A program made the translations under genes and the position numbers. Of a stretch of DNA of 64,000 nt, positions 24,200 through 32,406 are shown in pieces (position 1 is the stretch's first letter; the number at the start of each line of letters is the position of its first letter). The stretch spans positions 5,832,001-5,896,000 of the forward strand of contig NZ_CP107841.1 in NCBI RefSeq assembly GCF_036346855.1. Reading direction: 5' to 3'. Source of the DNA: Streptomyces europaeiscabiei. GTDB lineage: Bacteria > Actinomycetota > Actinomycetes > Streptomycetales > Streptomycetaceae. The notes beneath the pieces were generated by a model. It was not told where the DNA came from and made no database searches. It saw nothing but the letters and a program-made list of their open reading frames with translations.

Positions 24200-24223
24200 T
24201 TTGGCCCCCTGTTTGGCCCCCCG
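24200..24223. repeat. Right arm-type repeat of AICE-1
   Basis: Exact 24-bp copy of 8138-8161, same orientation, 48 bp inside att copy 2. See the left copy; together they would flank attP on the excised circle. Confidence 0.6.
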
Positions 24224-24232
24224 GGCATGAAA

Positions 24233-24264
24233 GAGGCCCATTCGCGATCAAGCGAATGGGCCTC
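24233..24264 (-). terminator. Hairpin 3' of att copy 2
   Basis: GAGGCCCATTCGC and GCGAATGGGCCTC form a perfect 13-bp stem with a 6-nt loop, 7 bp from att copy 2. It would terminate tRNA-Pro transcription when this end abuts an intact tRNA, as after loss of AICE-2. Confidence 0.65.
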
Positions 24265-24271
24265 TGACCTG

Positions 24272-24316
24272 CTGTCGGGGTGGCGGGATTTGAACCCACG
24301 ACCTCTTCGTCCCGAA
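24272..24316. repeat. att copy 2, junction of AICE-1 and AICE-2
   Basis: These 45 bp are identical to the tRNA-Pro 3' region at both 7988-8032 and 48553-48597. The copy ends at the anticodon loop and the tRNA 5' half is absent, so it is not a functional tRNA. It is attR of AICE-1 and attL of AICE-2, proving head-to-tail tandem integration. Confidence 0.93.
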
Positions 24317-24423
24317 TTAGGCTCTGGAAGATCGCCGACCTGGGGATCATGTCAAAGATGCAGGTCAGAGCTTCGGTGCGTGTCGGTCTGCGGTGGTGCT
24401 CCGGGGCTGCGATCTCAAGATCG

Positions 24424-24440
24424 TCTCCAGGATTTCTCCA
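24424..24440. repeat. Left arm-type repeat of AICE-2
   Basis: TCTCCAGGATTTCTCCA occurs here and, in the same orientation, at 48468-48484, both within about 110 bp of the element ends. It is a doublet of TCTCCA, parallel to the TTTGGCCCCC doublets of AICE-1. The 24441-24880 remainder of this gap holds no supportable gene and presumably carries the promoter of the next gene. Confidence 0.6.
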
Positions 24441-24880
24441 TGACGGCACGACAAGTCCGCGTTGCGGGTTTGCTGCTTGTGCCGTCTGCGCGCCCCAACC
24501 TGCGTTGCCCCAAGCGCGCTTTCCAACTCTGCTGGTGGCCGTTCCTGGTGGTTCATACCCGTTCAGATCCTGCGCGCCGCCTCCTGTTGACACGCCTCCG
24601 AACAAGCGTGAACTGCCACGGTTGAGACTGAGCGACAGCACCGGGGGCACCACTACAGTCGCGCCAGACGCCCATGCATGCGCTCCTTCGGCTCGCGCCA
24701 ATCCCTTGTCGGTTGCCTATCCCCCACGCTCGACTGCGCTCGCGCGGGAGGGGCTCCCACCGCGTCGCTTCGGTATTCGGTGCTGGCATGGTCCCGCTCA
24801 AGATCTATGGACTGCCCGCGAGAGGCTGACAGGTCGTGGAAGTCCTTCCGAAGTGCCCTACTGCGGTCTAAGATCCACCC

Positions 24881-26908
24881 ATGGCAGGGACTCGCACTTA
24901 CACCATTCAAGTCCTAGGGCGCACTCTCGAACATCTCGGCGCTCAAATGTACAAGCGACGCGATACGGCAATTGCTGAATTGGTGGCGAATTGTTGGGAT
25001 GCAGGCGCTTCGCTAGTCGACATCGTGCTCGACGTATCTGGATACGATCGCGATTCTTCGCGGATTGTGATCACAGATGATGGTGTAGGTATGACCGAGG
25101 ATGAGGTGCAAAGTGATTACCTAGTTGTTGGCAGAAATAGACGCTCTGCTGGCGCTGCAGAGAATCCTTCACCTAATCGAAAAGTAATGGGCCGAAAAGG
25201 TATTGGGAAGCTGGCCGGGTTCGGAATTGCCTCGCACATGGAGGTATCCACTTGGCGCAACGAGGCGTGCACTGAATTCTCCATGGATATGGAGGAGCTG
25301 AAACGTGACGCGACTGCGGAGCAAAAAGTCGAACCAGTACCAATTCTGGCCCGCACAGGGGCCGAAGCTCCTGCCAGCAGCTCATCCGGCACCCGAATCA
25401 CCCTCTCCAGGCTGAAGCACTCGACGCCAATGAGTGAGGATGTACTTCGAGAATCGCTGGCGAGAAGGTTCAGCAGGGTGACACGGGGGGAAATGGCGAT
25501 CAGGGTGAACGGGGAACTAGTAGGCGACCCGCAAGTTGAATTTGAGCAGAGAGTTCCTGAAGATGGATATCTGACGCACAAATTTCCTGATGGAAATGAG
25601 CTCAGATATTTCTTTGGCTTTTCGGATGCAGTACTCAGCCAGAGCCTGATGCGAGGGTTTGCTGTTTATGTGAATGGCAAGATAGCGCAAACGTCGCCAT
25701 TCTACTTTTTCGTCGAAGGAACTGCTTCCGGGCAGCACGGCACGCGCTACTTGCATGGCGAGATTCACGCCGACTTTCTAGATGCCGGTGTTGACGACGA
25801 ATCGGATGTCATCTCCACTGACAGGCAGGAGATCGACTGGGAATCAGACGCTGCAAAGCCGTTGTCCCAATGGGGGCAAGAGTTGACGCGCAAGGCACTG
25901 CGTGAGTGGGCGAGCCGACGAGGGACGACCTTCGTCGACAAAATCACGTCAGATCCCGAGTTCTCAAGCCGCATCGAGAGTCTGGACGACCCCTCAAGAA
26001 CCCAGGTAAACCGCTTCCTGCGATCTCTCGGACAGGCGGGCAGTGACCAAGAGAAAGTAAGACCACTGGCGGACTCGGTAATTCGAGCCTTCGAGTATCG
26101 GCACTTTCATGACATTGTTGCCGACATCGAAGAAGTGAGCGAGGACCCAGAGCGCCTGGAAGAACTAGTGGGTCGTATTTCCAAGTGGAAAGTTCTCGAA
26201 AGTCGCGCGATTCTGGAGGTGATTGATGGGCGTATTGCCATTATTGATAAGTTCAATAATGCGCTCGTTTCGAACATTTCGGAGACGGCGCACCCTGCTG
26301 GCACGGAGAATCTGCACGATCTAATTGCCTGGTATCCATGGCTTATCGATCCAGAATGGCAGGTCCTGTACGAGGAAAAGCAGATTAGTAAGCAGCTTCG
26401 GGAATGGAAGGTTCGCGATTTCGATGAGCAGGATCTTTCCCGGTATGATTTCTTGGCGCTCGCGGGAGACGGGGCAGTGAAAGTAATTGAGATCAAAAGA
26501 TCTGGGCATACTGTGACGCGGGACGATGTGCAGAAGCTCGATCGGTACGTCGACGCCCTGAGTAAGGCCCATCCGAAGATCGATGCCATTTTCATCAGTG
26601 GCGATAGCTACGAGTTTTCTCTAGAGAGATGGAACAGCACAGCGCGAAGGCTTACCTGGAATTCGATCTATGATCAAGTCAGTAAGTACTATGACCACTA
26701 CAGGGAAGTGCTTAGGGCCGACGTATCCACGGCGGGATTCGACCGTAAGCGCCGTGAGGTGATGCAGACTCGCCGAGTCCTTGAATTTGGGGCATACCGC
26801 TCTCCTGCCGACAGGAAGGCCGGCCTGGGCGTCCAGGATGTCAGCTACGAGGATCCGGGATTTGGACCGCAGGACAGCACTGCCGGTACTCGCGAAGAAG
26901 AGAGTTGA
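24881..26908 (+). CDS. GHKL (HSP90-like) ATPase fused to PD-(D/E)XK-like nuclease, defence candidate
   Basis: The 675-residue protein has a complete N-terminal GHKL ATPase: AIAELVANCWDAGA (N box, about residues 27-40), ITDDGVGMT (G1, about 63) and MGRKGIGKLAGFG (G2, about 100). A transducer-like region follows to about 330, then a helical linker. The C-terminal 200 residues hold LIAWYPWLIDPEWQ and YDFLALAGDGAVKVIEIKRSG (D...E-x-K, about residues 517-537), a PD-(D/E)XK nuclease core like that in Shedu-type proteins. ATP-gated DNA cleavage against invaders is inferred. The gene is AT-richer than the backbone and stands alone near the left end of AICE-2. Confidence 0.82.
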   Translation: MAGTRTYTIQVLGRTLEHLGAQMYKRRDTAIAELVANCWDAGASLVDIVLDVSGYDRDSSRIVITDDGVGMTEDEVQSDYLVVGRNRRSAGAAENPSPNRKVMGRKGIGKLAGFGIASHMEVSTWRNEACTEFSMDMEELKRDATAEQKVEPVPILARTGAEAPASSSSGTRITLSRLKHSTPMSEDVLRESLARRFSRVTRGEMAIRVNGELVGDPQVEFEQRVPEDGYLTHKFPDGNELRYFFGFSDAVLSQSLMRGFAVYVNGKIAQTSPFYFFVEGTASGQHGTRYLHGEIHADFLDAGVDDESDVISTDRQEIDWESDAAKPLSQWGQELTRKALREWASRRGTTFVDKITSDPEFSSRIESLDDPSRTQVNRFLRSLGQAGSDQEKVRPLADSVIRAFEYRHFHDIVADIEEVSEDPERLEELVGRISKWKVLESRAILEVIDGRIAIIDKFNNALVSNISETAHPAGTENLHDLIAWYPWLIDPEWQVLYEEKQISKQLREWKVRDFDEQDLSRYDFLALAGDGAVKVIEIKRSGHTVTRDDVQKLDRYVDALSKAHPKIDAIFISGDSYEFSLERWNSTARRLTWNSIYDQVSKYYDHYREVLRADVSTAGFDRKRREVMQTRRVLEFGAYRSPADRKAGLGVQDVSYEDPGFGPQDSTAGTREEES

Positions 26909-27163
26909 GGCCGCGTCAGGGCAGGTGGATGGCTGGCGCGGGAGATGACGAACAAAATAGGGGGCGAGTGACCTCCTGATCCGTAGGCGCGTTCACCCTC
27001 CATGTACCAGCCATTCAGCGCGGACGGGAGCATGATTACGGGCCCTCATCTGTACGTGTCAGTCTTCCACCGGCCTAGCGGTAGAAGGACGGTGCGGCAC
27101 CCGCTCATGCGATCGGCGGAGTCTCAAACTGTCGGGTGGTCATCGTTGGCCGCCAGCGGGCCC

Positions 27164-27751
27164 CTATGATGCTTCCCTGCCTTCGATGAGCGCACCAATC
27201 GCTCGCACAAAGGAGTCATGGGCGTTGGCCGAGGCGCGCATTCCCGCGTACTCCTGCTCAAACATCTGAGGTGCGTCAGGGTCTCCACTGGCCTTCGCTT
27301 CGGCGACCACTTCGAGATCGATGTAGTAATCCTGTACGGAGTCCTCCAGCGCGGTGGCCCGCGTGTGGATGGTTTCAGGACCCACCAGCTTTACGCGCTG
27401 TCGTACTTGTCGGAGCCTGTGCACGATCTCTTTCAGCTCGCGTAGGTCTTCTTCTGGTTGACCGGCCGCTGGCTCCATTTCTACGATCTTCTTGCGGGTG
27501 CGGCCGGCTACTACCGTCGAATCGTCGTACACCGTCAGAAACTCGCTATATGCCTCGATTCTCTGCTGCCGCAGCCAGTGCTCGTGGTCGATCGACGCTT
27601 GATCCTGCACCTGTAGGCGGGCTGTCTCGGCAGCTTTCTCTGCTCCTATGCGGGCACCCCTCACGGCTGCTACGGCGCCGACGACAGCTCCGGCTATCGC
27701 GCCAGCGGTTCCAGCAAGCCCGGCAATCAATGCCGCAGTTCCCTCATCCAT
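27164..27751 (-). CDS. Membrane-anchored helical hypothetical protein, 195 aa
   Basis: The ATG at 27751 opens MDEGTAALIAGLAGTAGAIA, a Gly/Ala-rich transmembrane helix (about residues 6-32), then a long amphipathic helix (EKAAETARLQVQDQASIDHE) and an all-helical domain ending at EGREAS. Similar one-TM helical proteins are frequent and unnamed in Streptomyces. A longer frame upstream runs into the IS transposase in another frame and is ignored. The IS begins 32 bp upstream of the start, so its promoter was probably displaced. Confidence 0.7.
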   Translation of the reverse strand: MDEGTAALIAGLAGTAGAIAGAVVGAVAAVRGARIGAEKAAETARLQVQDQASIDHEHWLRQQRIEAYSEFLTVYDDSTVVAGRTRKKIVEMEPAAGQPEEDLRELKEIVHRLRQVRQRVKLVGPETIHTRATALEDSVQDYYIDLEVVAEAKASGDPDAPQMFEQEYAGMRASANAHDSFVRAIGALIEGREAS

Positions 27752-27783
27752 GCTGGGATAGTGCCTTACCGGGCGATCTGCTA

Positions 27784-27797
27784 AGGGCTGTCCCGTA
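27784..27797 (+). repeat. Left terminal inverted repeat of the IS5-type element
   Basis: AGGGCTGTCCCGTA, perfect complement of the right end; the flanking CTA/TAG extends the symmetry to 17 bp but probably includes the TA target. Confidence 0.85.
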
Positions 27798-27849
27798 AAT
27801 GATCTTCGGGTCGCCTCGGGCGTGGTTGGCCGCCGTGCGACCCGCTTGC

Positions 27850-28620
27850 CTATCCGGCGAGGGCGAGGTTGTGCATCCGGGCGATGCCGAGCATGGCGTG
27901 GTGGACGCCGTCGCCCTTGAGACGGCAGTCGCGGAGGATTTTCCAGGTCTTCATGCGGGCAAAGACGTGCTCGACCCGGGCCCGGACCTGCTTGTGGGAC
28001 TTGTTGTGCTCCTCTTTCCAGGCCGGGAGTTCGGTCTGGCCGCGCTTGCGGCGGTGCGGGATGACGAGTCCGGTGCCCGGGTAGCCACCGTCGGCGATCG
28101 TGACGGTGTTGCCCACGGCGGCCTTGGCACCGGACTCCTCCCACGCCTTGCAGTCGTTGCGGTTCCCGGCGAGCGGCCGGCCGACCACGACGACCAGGCG
28201 GGTGTCGGCGTCGATGACGACCTGGTGGTTGGTGGAGTACCGGTAGTTCTTCGACCGCTCGGCGATGGTGTGATCCCGGGTGGGCACCAGGGTGCCGTCC
28301 ACGATGAGCACAGCGTCCTTCGCGAACCGCTTACGGGGCTGGAGCGCGAGCATCGGCCCGAGATGGTCGATGATCCGGTCCGCCGCCGACTTCGACACCC
28401 CGAACAGCGGCGCGAGCTGCCGCATGGTCAGGTTCGTGCGCCAGTAGGCCGCGACCAGCAGGGCGCGGTCCTCCAGCGGAAGGCTCCACGGCCGGCCCCT
28501 GCGGACTGTGTCCGCGCCCTCGCGCCGCAGCACCGTCACCAGCTTCCCGAACTGCCGCGGGCTCAGCCCGGTGAACGGGGCTATCCAGGACGGCTCTGAC
28601 GCCGTGATCACACCAGCCAC
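27850..28620 (-). CDS. IS5-family DDE transposase
   Basis: The 256-residue protein has the N-terminal helix-turn-helix of this transposase group (LTMRQLAPLFGVSKSAADRII, about residues 64-84) and the DDE_4 catalytic core: LIVDGTLVP (first Asp), TIADGGYPGTG (second Asp) and a C-terminal ARVEHVFARMKTW (Glu). All three acidic residues are present and the frame is intact, so it should be active. It starts at the ATG at 28620, 10 bp downstream of the passenger gene. Confidence 0.9.
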   Translation of the reverse strand: MAGVITASEPSWIAPFTGLSPRQFGKLVTVLRREGADTVRRGRPWSLPLEDRALLVAAYWRTNLTMRQLAPLFGVSKSAADRIIDHLGPMLALQPRKRFAKDAVLIVDGTLVPTRDHTIAERSKNYRYSTNHQVVIDADTRLVVVVGRPLAGNRNDCKAWEESGAKAAVGNTVTIADGGYPGTGLVIPHRRKRGQTELPAWKEEHNKSHKQVRARVEHVFARMKTWKILRDCRLKGDGVHHAMLGIARMHNLALAG

Positions 28621-28630
28621 AGCAAGATCA

Positions 28631-29065
28631 TCACATCAGGGTCAGACGGAGGTCCTCAGCCCAGCTCTCGCAGCGGACGCGACCTCTGGGGAATGAGAGC
28701 TCCAGAGCTACGCGTCCGGTGTTCGGTTCGTGCTCTTCCCGCACCGCCAGAATGCTTTCCCCGATGTGATCTGCGAACGGTGTCTCGTTGCCGATCGCTC
28801 CCACGGTGACGCGTCCCGAGTCGCCCATGTCGTAGCCGGTGTGCGGCTCTGACTCCTCGACGATCAGACACCCGTCCGATCCAGTTGTGACGTGAACGGT
28901 TGCACCCCGGTCATCGATCAGCCACACGTCCAGCGGCCCCGCAGGGGCATCGCTGCCATACACATGCTGCGATCCGACGACCTCCGCGAGCAGGCGTCCC
29001 ACGAGACTCTGTGCAGCCGCCCCACCGCCATGAAGCGGGCACCCGCTCGACTTCTCAGGCTCCAT
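28631..29065 (-). CDS. Passenger protein inside the IS, 144 aa, unknown
   Basis: The frame from ATG 29065 opens MEPEKSSGCPLHGGG and encodes an acidic, strand-rich domain (LDVWLIDDRGATVHVT, GRVTVGAIGNETPFADH, VALELSFPRGRVRCESW). It is unlike transposase accessory proteins I know. It lies wholly between the IS inverted repeats and 10 bp upstream of the transposase, so the two are co-transcribed and would move together. An upstream ATG at 29101 would start only 8 bp inside the right repeat. Confidence 0.65.
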   Translation of the reverse strand: MEPEKSSGCPLHGGGAAAQSLVGRLLAEVVGSQHVYGSDAPAGPLDVWLIDDRGATVHVTTGSDGCLIVEESEPHTGYDMGDSGRVTVGAIGNETPFADHIGESILAVREEHEPNTGRVALELSFPRGRVRCESWAEDLRLTLM

Positions 29066-29108
29066 CGGCCGACAGTACCGCCAGCCGACCTCCCAGCTCA
29101 CAGCCTTA

Positions 29109-29122
29109 TACGGGACAGCCCT
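29109..29122 (-). repeat. Right terminal inverted repeat of the IS5-type element
   Basis: TACGGGACAGCCCT, the inverted match of 27784-27797. Confidence 0.85.
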
Positions 29123-29626
29123 TAGAGGCCTTTTTGGGTGTCGCCGTGCGGGTACGTGTTCGCGGCGCTGGCTCGCCCAGGTCGGCAGAGCGGCTTTGGG
29201 CCGGGCTTGATGGCCGAGAAAGCCTGATCGACCAGGGCGGTGACGGCTTTCAAGAGCGTCGCGGAATCAGGAACGAAACCCATCTGACCTGCGCGGGAGT
29301 GCCGTTCCGTTGCCGCTGATGAGCTGCTGGCCCACACACGGCCCACAGGCCCCTGCCTGTGGGGTGAAACGTCAGCCGTTGAGGTCGACGGGCGCCCGTC
29401 CCACCGCGAGCAGGTGAGAGCTTGCGGCGAGCAGTTCCGGGTACGGCTGAGCCATCCGTGCGGGACAGACGATCCCCCGGACGCCCTCTTGCTCGTCGTT
29501 GAGCGCTTTTGCTCAAGTGGGAGTTGTGTCAGGCGTCCATCTCCCGGCCACGCAGTCACCGAAGTAGCATCTGAGACTACGGCGCGCAAGCGTTGACCGT
29601 GTTGGGGCCGACTCCAGGGGGACTCT
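29123..29626. other. Gap between IS and the NACHT operon
   Basis: No frame here has convincing codon bias with a start site. A CCCACAGG/CCTGTGGG hairpin lies at about 29343-29364. The last 60 bp, with lower GC, should contain the promoter and ribosome site (CCAGGGGGA before 29627) of the downstream operon. Remnants of whatever the IS interrupted may be here, but I cannot identify them. Confidence 0.4.
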
Positions 29627-30466
29627 ATGCCACTTACCGGTGGGCGACTTGGGCACGCCCGTGTGGCAGTTTTGACAGCCGTGCAGGAGGAGACCGAAGC
29701 CTTAAGAGCCGTTGGTGGCCTAACCCAGCGTCTTCGAGGGAAGCCTTACTACGTCGCTGCAGGGGACAACCTCAAGTACCCGGACGTCGTTCACCGAGAG
29801 ATCGATCGGAACAATATCCAGTCGGGCGAAAGGGTTAGAGATGTAATCGAACACTGGCAACCAGAGCTCCTAGTGCTATGCGGGATTGCCGGCGGAATCA
29901 ATAGACGTGCGGATGTTTCGGTCGGCGATGTGATCATTCCGCCATATATTCATTACTGCTCCTTCGCCAAGTTGAGTAGGCAAGGATCGCGCCGACGGTA
30001 CATTCCTTTCGACTATCCATCTATTAATCTCCATCAGGACTACGTGGCTCCACTCAGGGACGACCATTCATGGCTCACGGATTCACTCAAAAATGAGCTT
30101 CCTGAAGGCTGCCACCCCAAGGTTCACATCGAAAGCCTCGTAGCTGGTGACAAAATCTTCGGCGACCCCGACTCAGAAGAGCAACAGCGAATTGTTCAGG
30201 AATACGATGAAGCTGTCGCAATCGACATGGAATCAGTGGGCCTCTGCCGCGGCGTTGCAGCCTCTAGAAGTAACCCGCAATACAATCCGCGCTTGCTCAT
30301 CGTCCGAAGCGTGTCAGACATAATCGATGACCCTGACAACGATGAGAGTCGCAAGCTGTGGCGACCGCATGCCTGCGCAATCGCGAGCACCTTCACGTGG
30401 CGGGTTGTAACAGATATCGTGGAAATGGAACCAGATCCACGGCGTACTCCGGAGGCTGCGGCATGA
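29627..30466 (+). CDS. PNP/MTAN-like nucleoside phosphorylase or nucleosidase, first gene of NACHT operon
   Basis: The 279-residue protein belongs to the nucleoside phosphorylase superfamily: VAVLTAVQEETEAL (about residues 11-24), LLVLCGIAGGIN with VSVGDVIIPP (about 83-106), and the substrate block AIDMESVGLCRGVA (about 201-214), whose Met-Glu contacts ribose in MTAN/PNP enzymes, then a late Asp in SVSDIIDD. It should cleave or phosphorolyse a purine-type nucleoside or nucleotide signal. Similar domains act as effectors in NTPase-linked defence systems. The stop overlaps the NACHT start by four bases, so the two are co-translated. AT-rich codon use marks it as foreign cargo. Confidence 0.82.
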   Translation: MPLTGGRLGHARVAVLTAVQEETEALRAVGGLTQRLRGKPYYVAAGDNLKYPDVVHREIDRNNIQSGERVRDVIEHWQPELLVLCGIAGGINRRADVSVGDVIIPPYIHYCSFAKLSRQGSRRRYIPFDYPSINLHQDYVAPLRDDHSWLTDSLKNELPEGCHPKVHIESLVAGDKIFGDPDSEEQQRIVQEYDEAVAIDMESVGLCRGVAASRSNPQYNPRLLIVRSVSDIIDDPDNDESRKLWRPHACAIASTFTWRVVTDIVEMEPDPRRTPEAAA

Positions 30467-32406
30467 CCGCCACCAGGGAAGAATCGGCACTTTGGTCAAC
30501 CATGAGAAGGGACGCACTCACCTTCTTCACGGCGCTCAGCCGTGGGCGGACTCCTTTCAGCCTGAATATCGCACTTCCGGATTCGTACGACCAGCTCATT
30601 TCTGGACAATGGGATGAAGTCGTGCCGGAAGGAGAACTTGCCAAACTAGCCATTGACTCGGGCCGGGTCCTGCTTTCTGCGGAAGCTGGAAGCGGAAAGA
30701 CGCATCTCCTCGTCCGAGCTGGCACATCAGCCGCCGCCGGCCCTGACAATGTAATTCCCTTCTGGCTGCCATTGAGGGACCTTCCGTCTACAATCAGGAG
30801 CACAGAGCCTGAATCTTTCGTTCAAGCTCTGATCGGATTGAGCTATCCATCGTTGAAGCCGGTTCTGACCAGCTCGTCAGAAGTCCCAATGCTATTGCTC
30901 CTCGCAGATGGACTAAACGAGATCCCTAGAGAGCTATCGCAACCTGCCCTGGACGCCCTAGACGAACTAGCTAGAAGGTTTCCCTTTATCAGCGTCATCG
31001 TTAGCGAGCGTCTGGTCAGGCGACCAGTTCCACTCGATCGCTGGAAGCTTGCAACTGTGCTGCCCTTGTCGGATGAGCAGGTCGAAGACTTCTGGAGCAC
31101 AACTCGGGAATTCGGCAAAGCGCCACAGGCGGCACTCAAACTACTAAAAAACCCCTTCTTCCTCGACAAGGCAACTACTTTTAGCCTCACTGAGGGCAGT
31201 GCCGCGAAGATGATCGAGGCATACTTTTCGAAGATGGCGTGCGTGAATGACGCGGGACTCGACGCACTTAGCAAGGTTTGCTACGGGTCGTACTCGCGAG
31301 AAAGAGGAATGCTAATCCCATTGACAGATTTCACGAACCGAGTAGAGGAACCCCTATTTCGAACTCTCAAAGAGAATGAACTGGTCCGTACTAGTAACAC
31401 ATTCGTCTGGTTCGCCCATCACCTATTTCACGACTTCCTTGCCTCTCGCTACCTAGTCCGACACAGAAGCATCTGGGGGCCCGAAGCATTTGACGTCGTC
31501 ACTACAGGTGCATCTTCATTTGATTCACTCCGCCTCGCAGTAGATCAAATTCACGACCCTGCGATCGCGGATAATTTCGTTCGGTTGGTGTACGACTGGA
31601 ACTATTTCGGCGCAGCTTATTCCCTGGTAGCAGGGCGCGTGACAAGCGAAATGCAGGTGGAACTTCTGGCGATGCTTGCCGATAAACGATGGGATCCCGT
31701 CGCAGCAACCGTGCAGGCAGCTACAGATGCTCTCAGGCTCAACGGGTCAATCATCGCCGGGAGAATGCTGGCCGCTTCCAGTAGAACTCAACTGTTTCGG
31801 GTTGTTGAGGAGGTGCCCTCGGTCAACCCATCCTTCATTCGCTGGAAAACGATTTTCACGATCCGAGACGGCGAATATGTCGGGGCGGAAATAGTCCAAA
31901 GTCTGGCCTCCGACGATCCCATCGAAGCCTGGACGTTGGCCAACGTGCTCCGAAGGTGCAGACTGACTGCGGATGGAGAGGAGAAGCTTCTAGGTATTGC
32001 TCGAAATGAGTCACCCGTGACACGCTGGCGTGCTGTCCACGTACTGGGACTGCATCCGAGCCCAGCTACCACCACGGTGGTCAAATCCTTGACCCGAGAT
32101 CCAGACAAGTGGGTGAGGTACGGAGCTGTACGCGCACTGGTTGAAGTCGCAGCGAATACAAACGACAGTTCCTTGAGGGGCGAGATTGTCACATGGCTCG
32201 GGGAAAAACTGGCAGCAGACGAATTTGACGCAAAGATGGTGCAAGAGTTGGGCAGAGTTCTCGATGTCCGACCGCAGCCCCATGGTTGGCCACAGGTGGT
32301 AGCGCCGCTCGTCCAACAACTAGCGAGCACCTCACGCAATTCATTCCAACAAGATAGGTGGAACACACTAATGGCAAGCATTTCTTCAGGCAGGGAGCCC
32401 AAGTGA
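30463..32406 (+). CDS. NACHT-type STAND NTPase with HEAT-like repeats
   Basis: The 647-residue protein has Walker A VLLSAEAGSGKTHLL (about residues 68-82), NACHT-type Walker B LLLLADGLNEIP (about 146-157) with the family's acidic residue two after Gly, and SVIVSERLVR (sensor 1, about 184). The C-terminal 200 residues contain helical repeats such as VTRWRAVHVLGLHPSP and KWVRYGAVRALVEVA, typical of HEAT. Such proteins sense invader molecules and assemble to switch on effectors. It overlaps the phosphorylase gene upstream and the deaminase gene downstream by four bases each. ATG at 30463 is the coupled start. Confidence 0.85.
   Translation: MTATREESALWSTMRRDALTFFTALSRGRTPFSLNIALPDSYDQLISGQWDEVVPEGELAKLAIDSGRVLLSAEAGSGKTHLLVRAGTSAAAGPDNVIPFWLPLRDLPSTIRSTEPESFVQALIGLSYPSLKPVLTSSSEVPMLLLLADGLNEIPRELSQPALDALDELARRFPFISVIVSERLVRRPVPLDRWKLATVLPLSDEQVEDFWSTTREFGKAPQAALKLLKNPFFLDKATTFSLTEGSAAKMIEAYFSKMACVNDAGLDALSKVCYGSYSRERGMLIPLTDFTNRVEEPLFRTLKENELVRTSNTFVWFAHHLFHDFLASRYLVRHRSIWGPEAFDVVTTGASSFDSLRLAVDQIHDPAIADNFVRLVYDWNYFGAAYSLVAGRVTSEMQVELLAMLADKRWDPVAATVQAATDALRLNGSIIAGRMLAASSRTQLFRVVEEVPSVNPSFIRWKTIFTIRDGEYVGAEIVQSLASDDPIEAWTLANVLRRCRLTADGEEKLLGIARNESPVTRWRAVHVLGLHPSPATTTVVKSLTRDPDKWVRYGAVRALVEVAANTNDSSLRGEIVTWLGEKLAADEFDAKMVQELGRVLDVRPQPHGWPQVVAPLVQQLASTSRNSFQQDRWNTLMASISSGREPK

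Larger units (their letters stand above)
8034..24316. mobile_element. AICE-1, about 16.3-kb integrative conjugative element
   Basis: Bounded by identical att cores in tRNA-Pro sequence (7988-8034 and 24272-24316). Contents from left to right: a TIGR04255/XRE/unknown cargo operon, XRE-TPR and GntR regulators, the transfer operon (DUF4097, DUF2637, RRQRL, FtsK/TraB, SpdB-like), Prim-Pol and DUF3631 replication proteins, xis, int and a GIY-YIG-like cargo gene. All functions of a conjugative, transiently replicating actinomycete element are present, and apart from a frameshift in the DUF4097 gene it appears intact. Confidence 0.92.
27784..29122. mobile_element. IS5-type insertion sequence with passenger gene, about 1.34 kb
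   Basis: Perfect inverted ends AGGGCTGTCCCGTA (27784-27797) and TACGGGACAGCCCT (29109-29122) are flanked by TA on both sides, consistent with a TA target duplication. Inside, both leftward, are a DDE transposase gene and an unrelated small gene. Elements of this type usually hold only the transposase in about 0.9 kb, so the extra 0.45 kb is passenger DNA. Confidence 0.85.

Noticed and set aside
24272..24316. A second functional tRNA-Pro at the AICE junction
   Set aside because: Only the 3' part to the anticodon loop is present; no acceptor 5' strand or D-arm follows.
27752..28144. N-terminal extension fusing the 195-aa protein to sequence inside the IS
   Set aside because: It is the wrong frame of the transposase and crosses the IS inverted repeat, so it is an accidental open frame.
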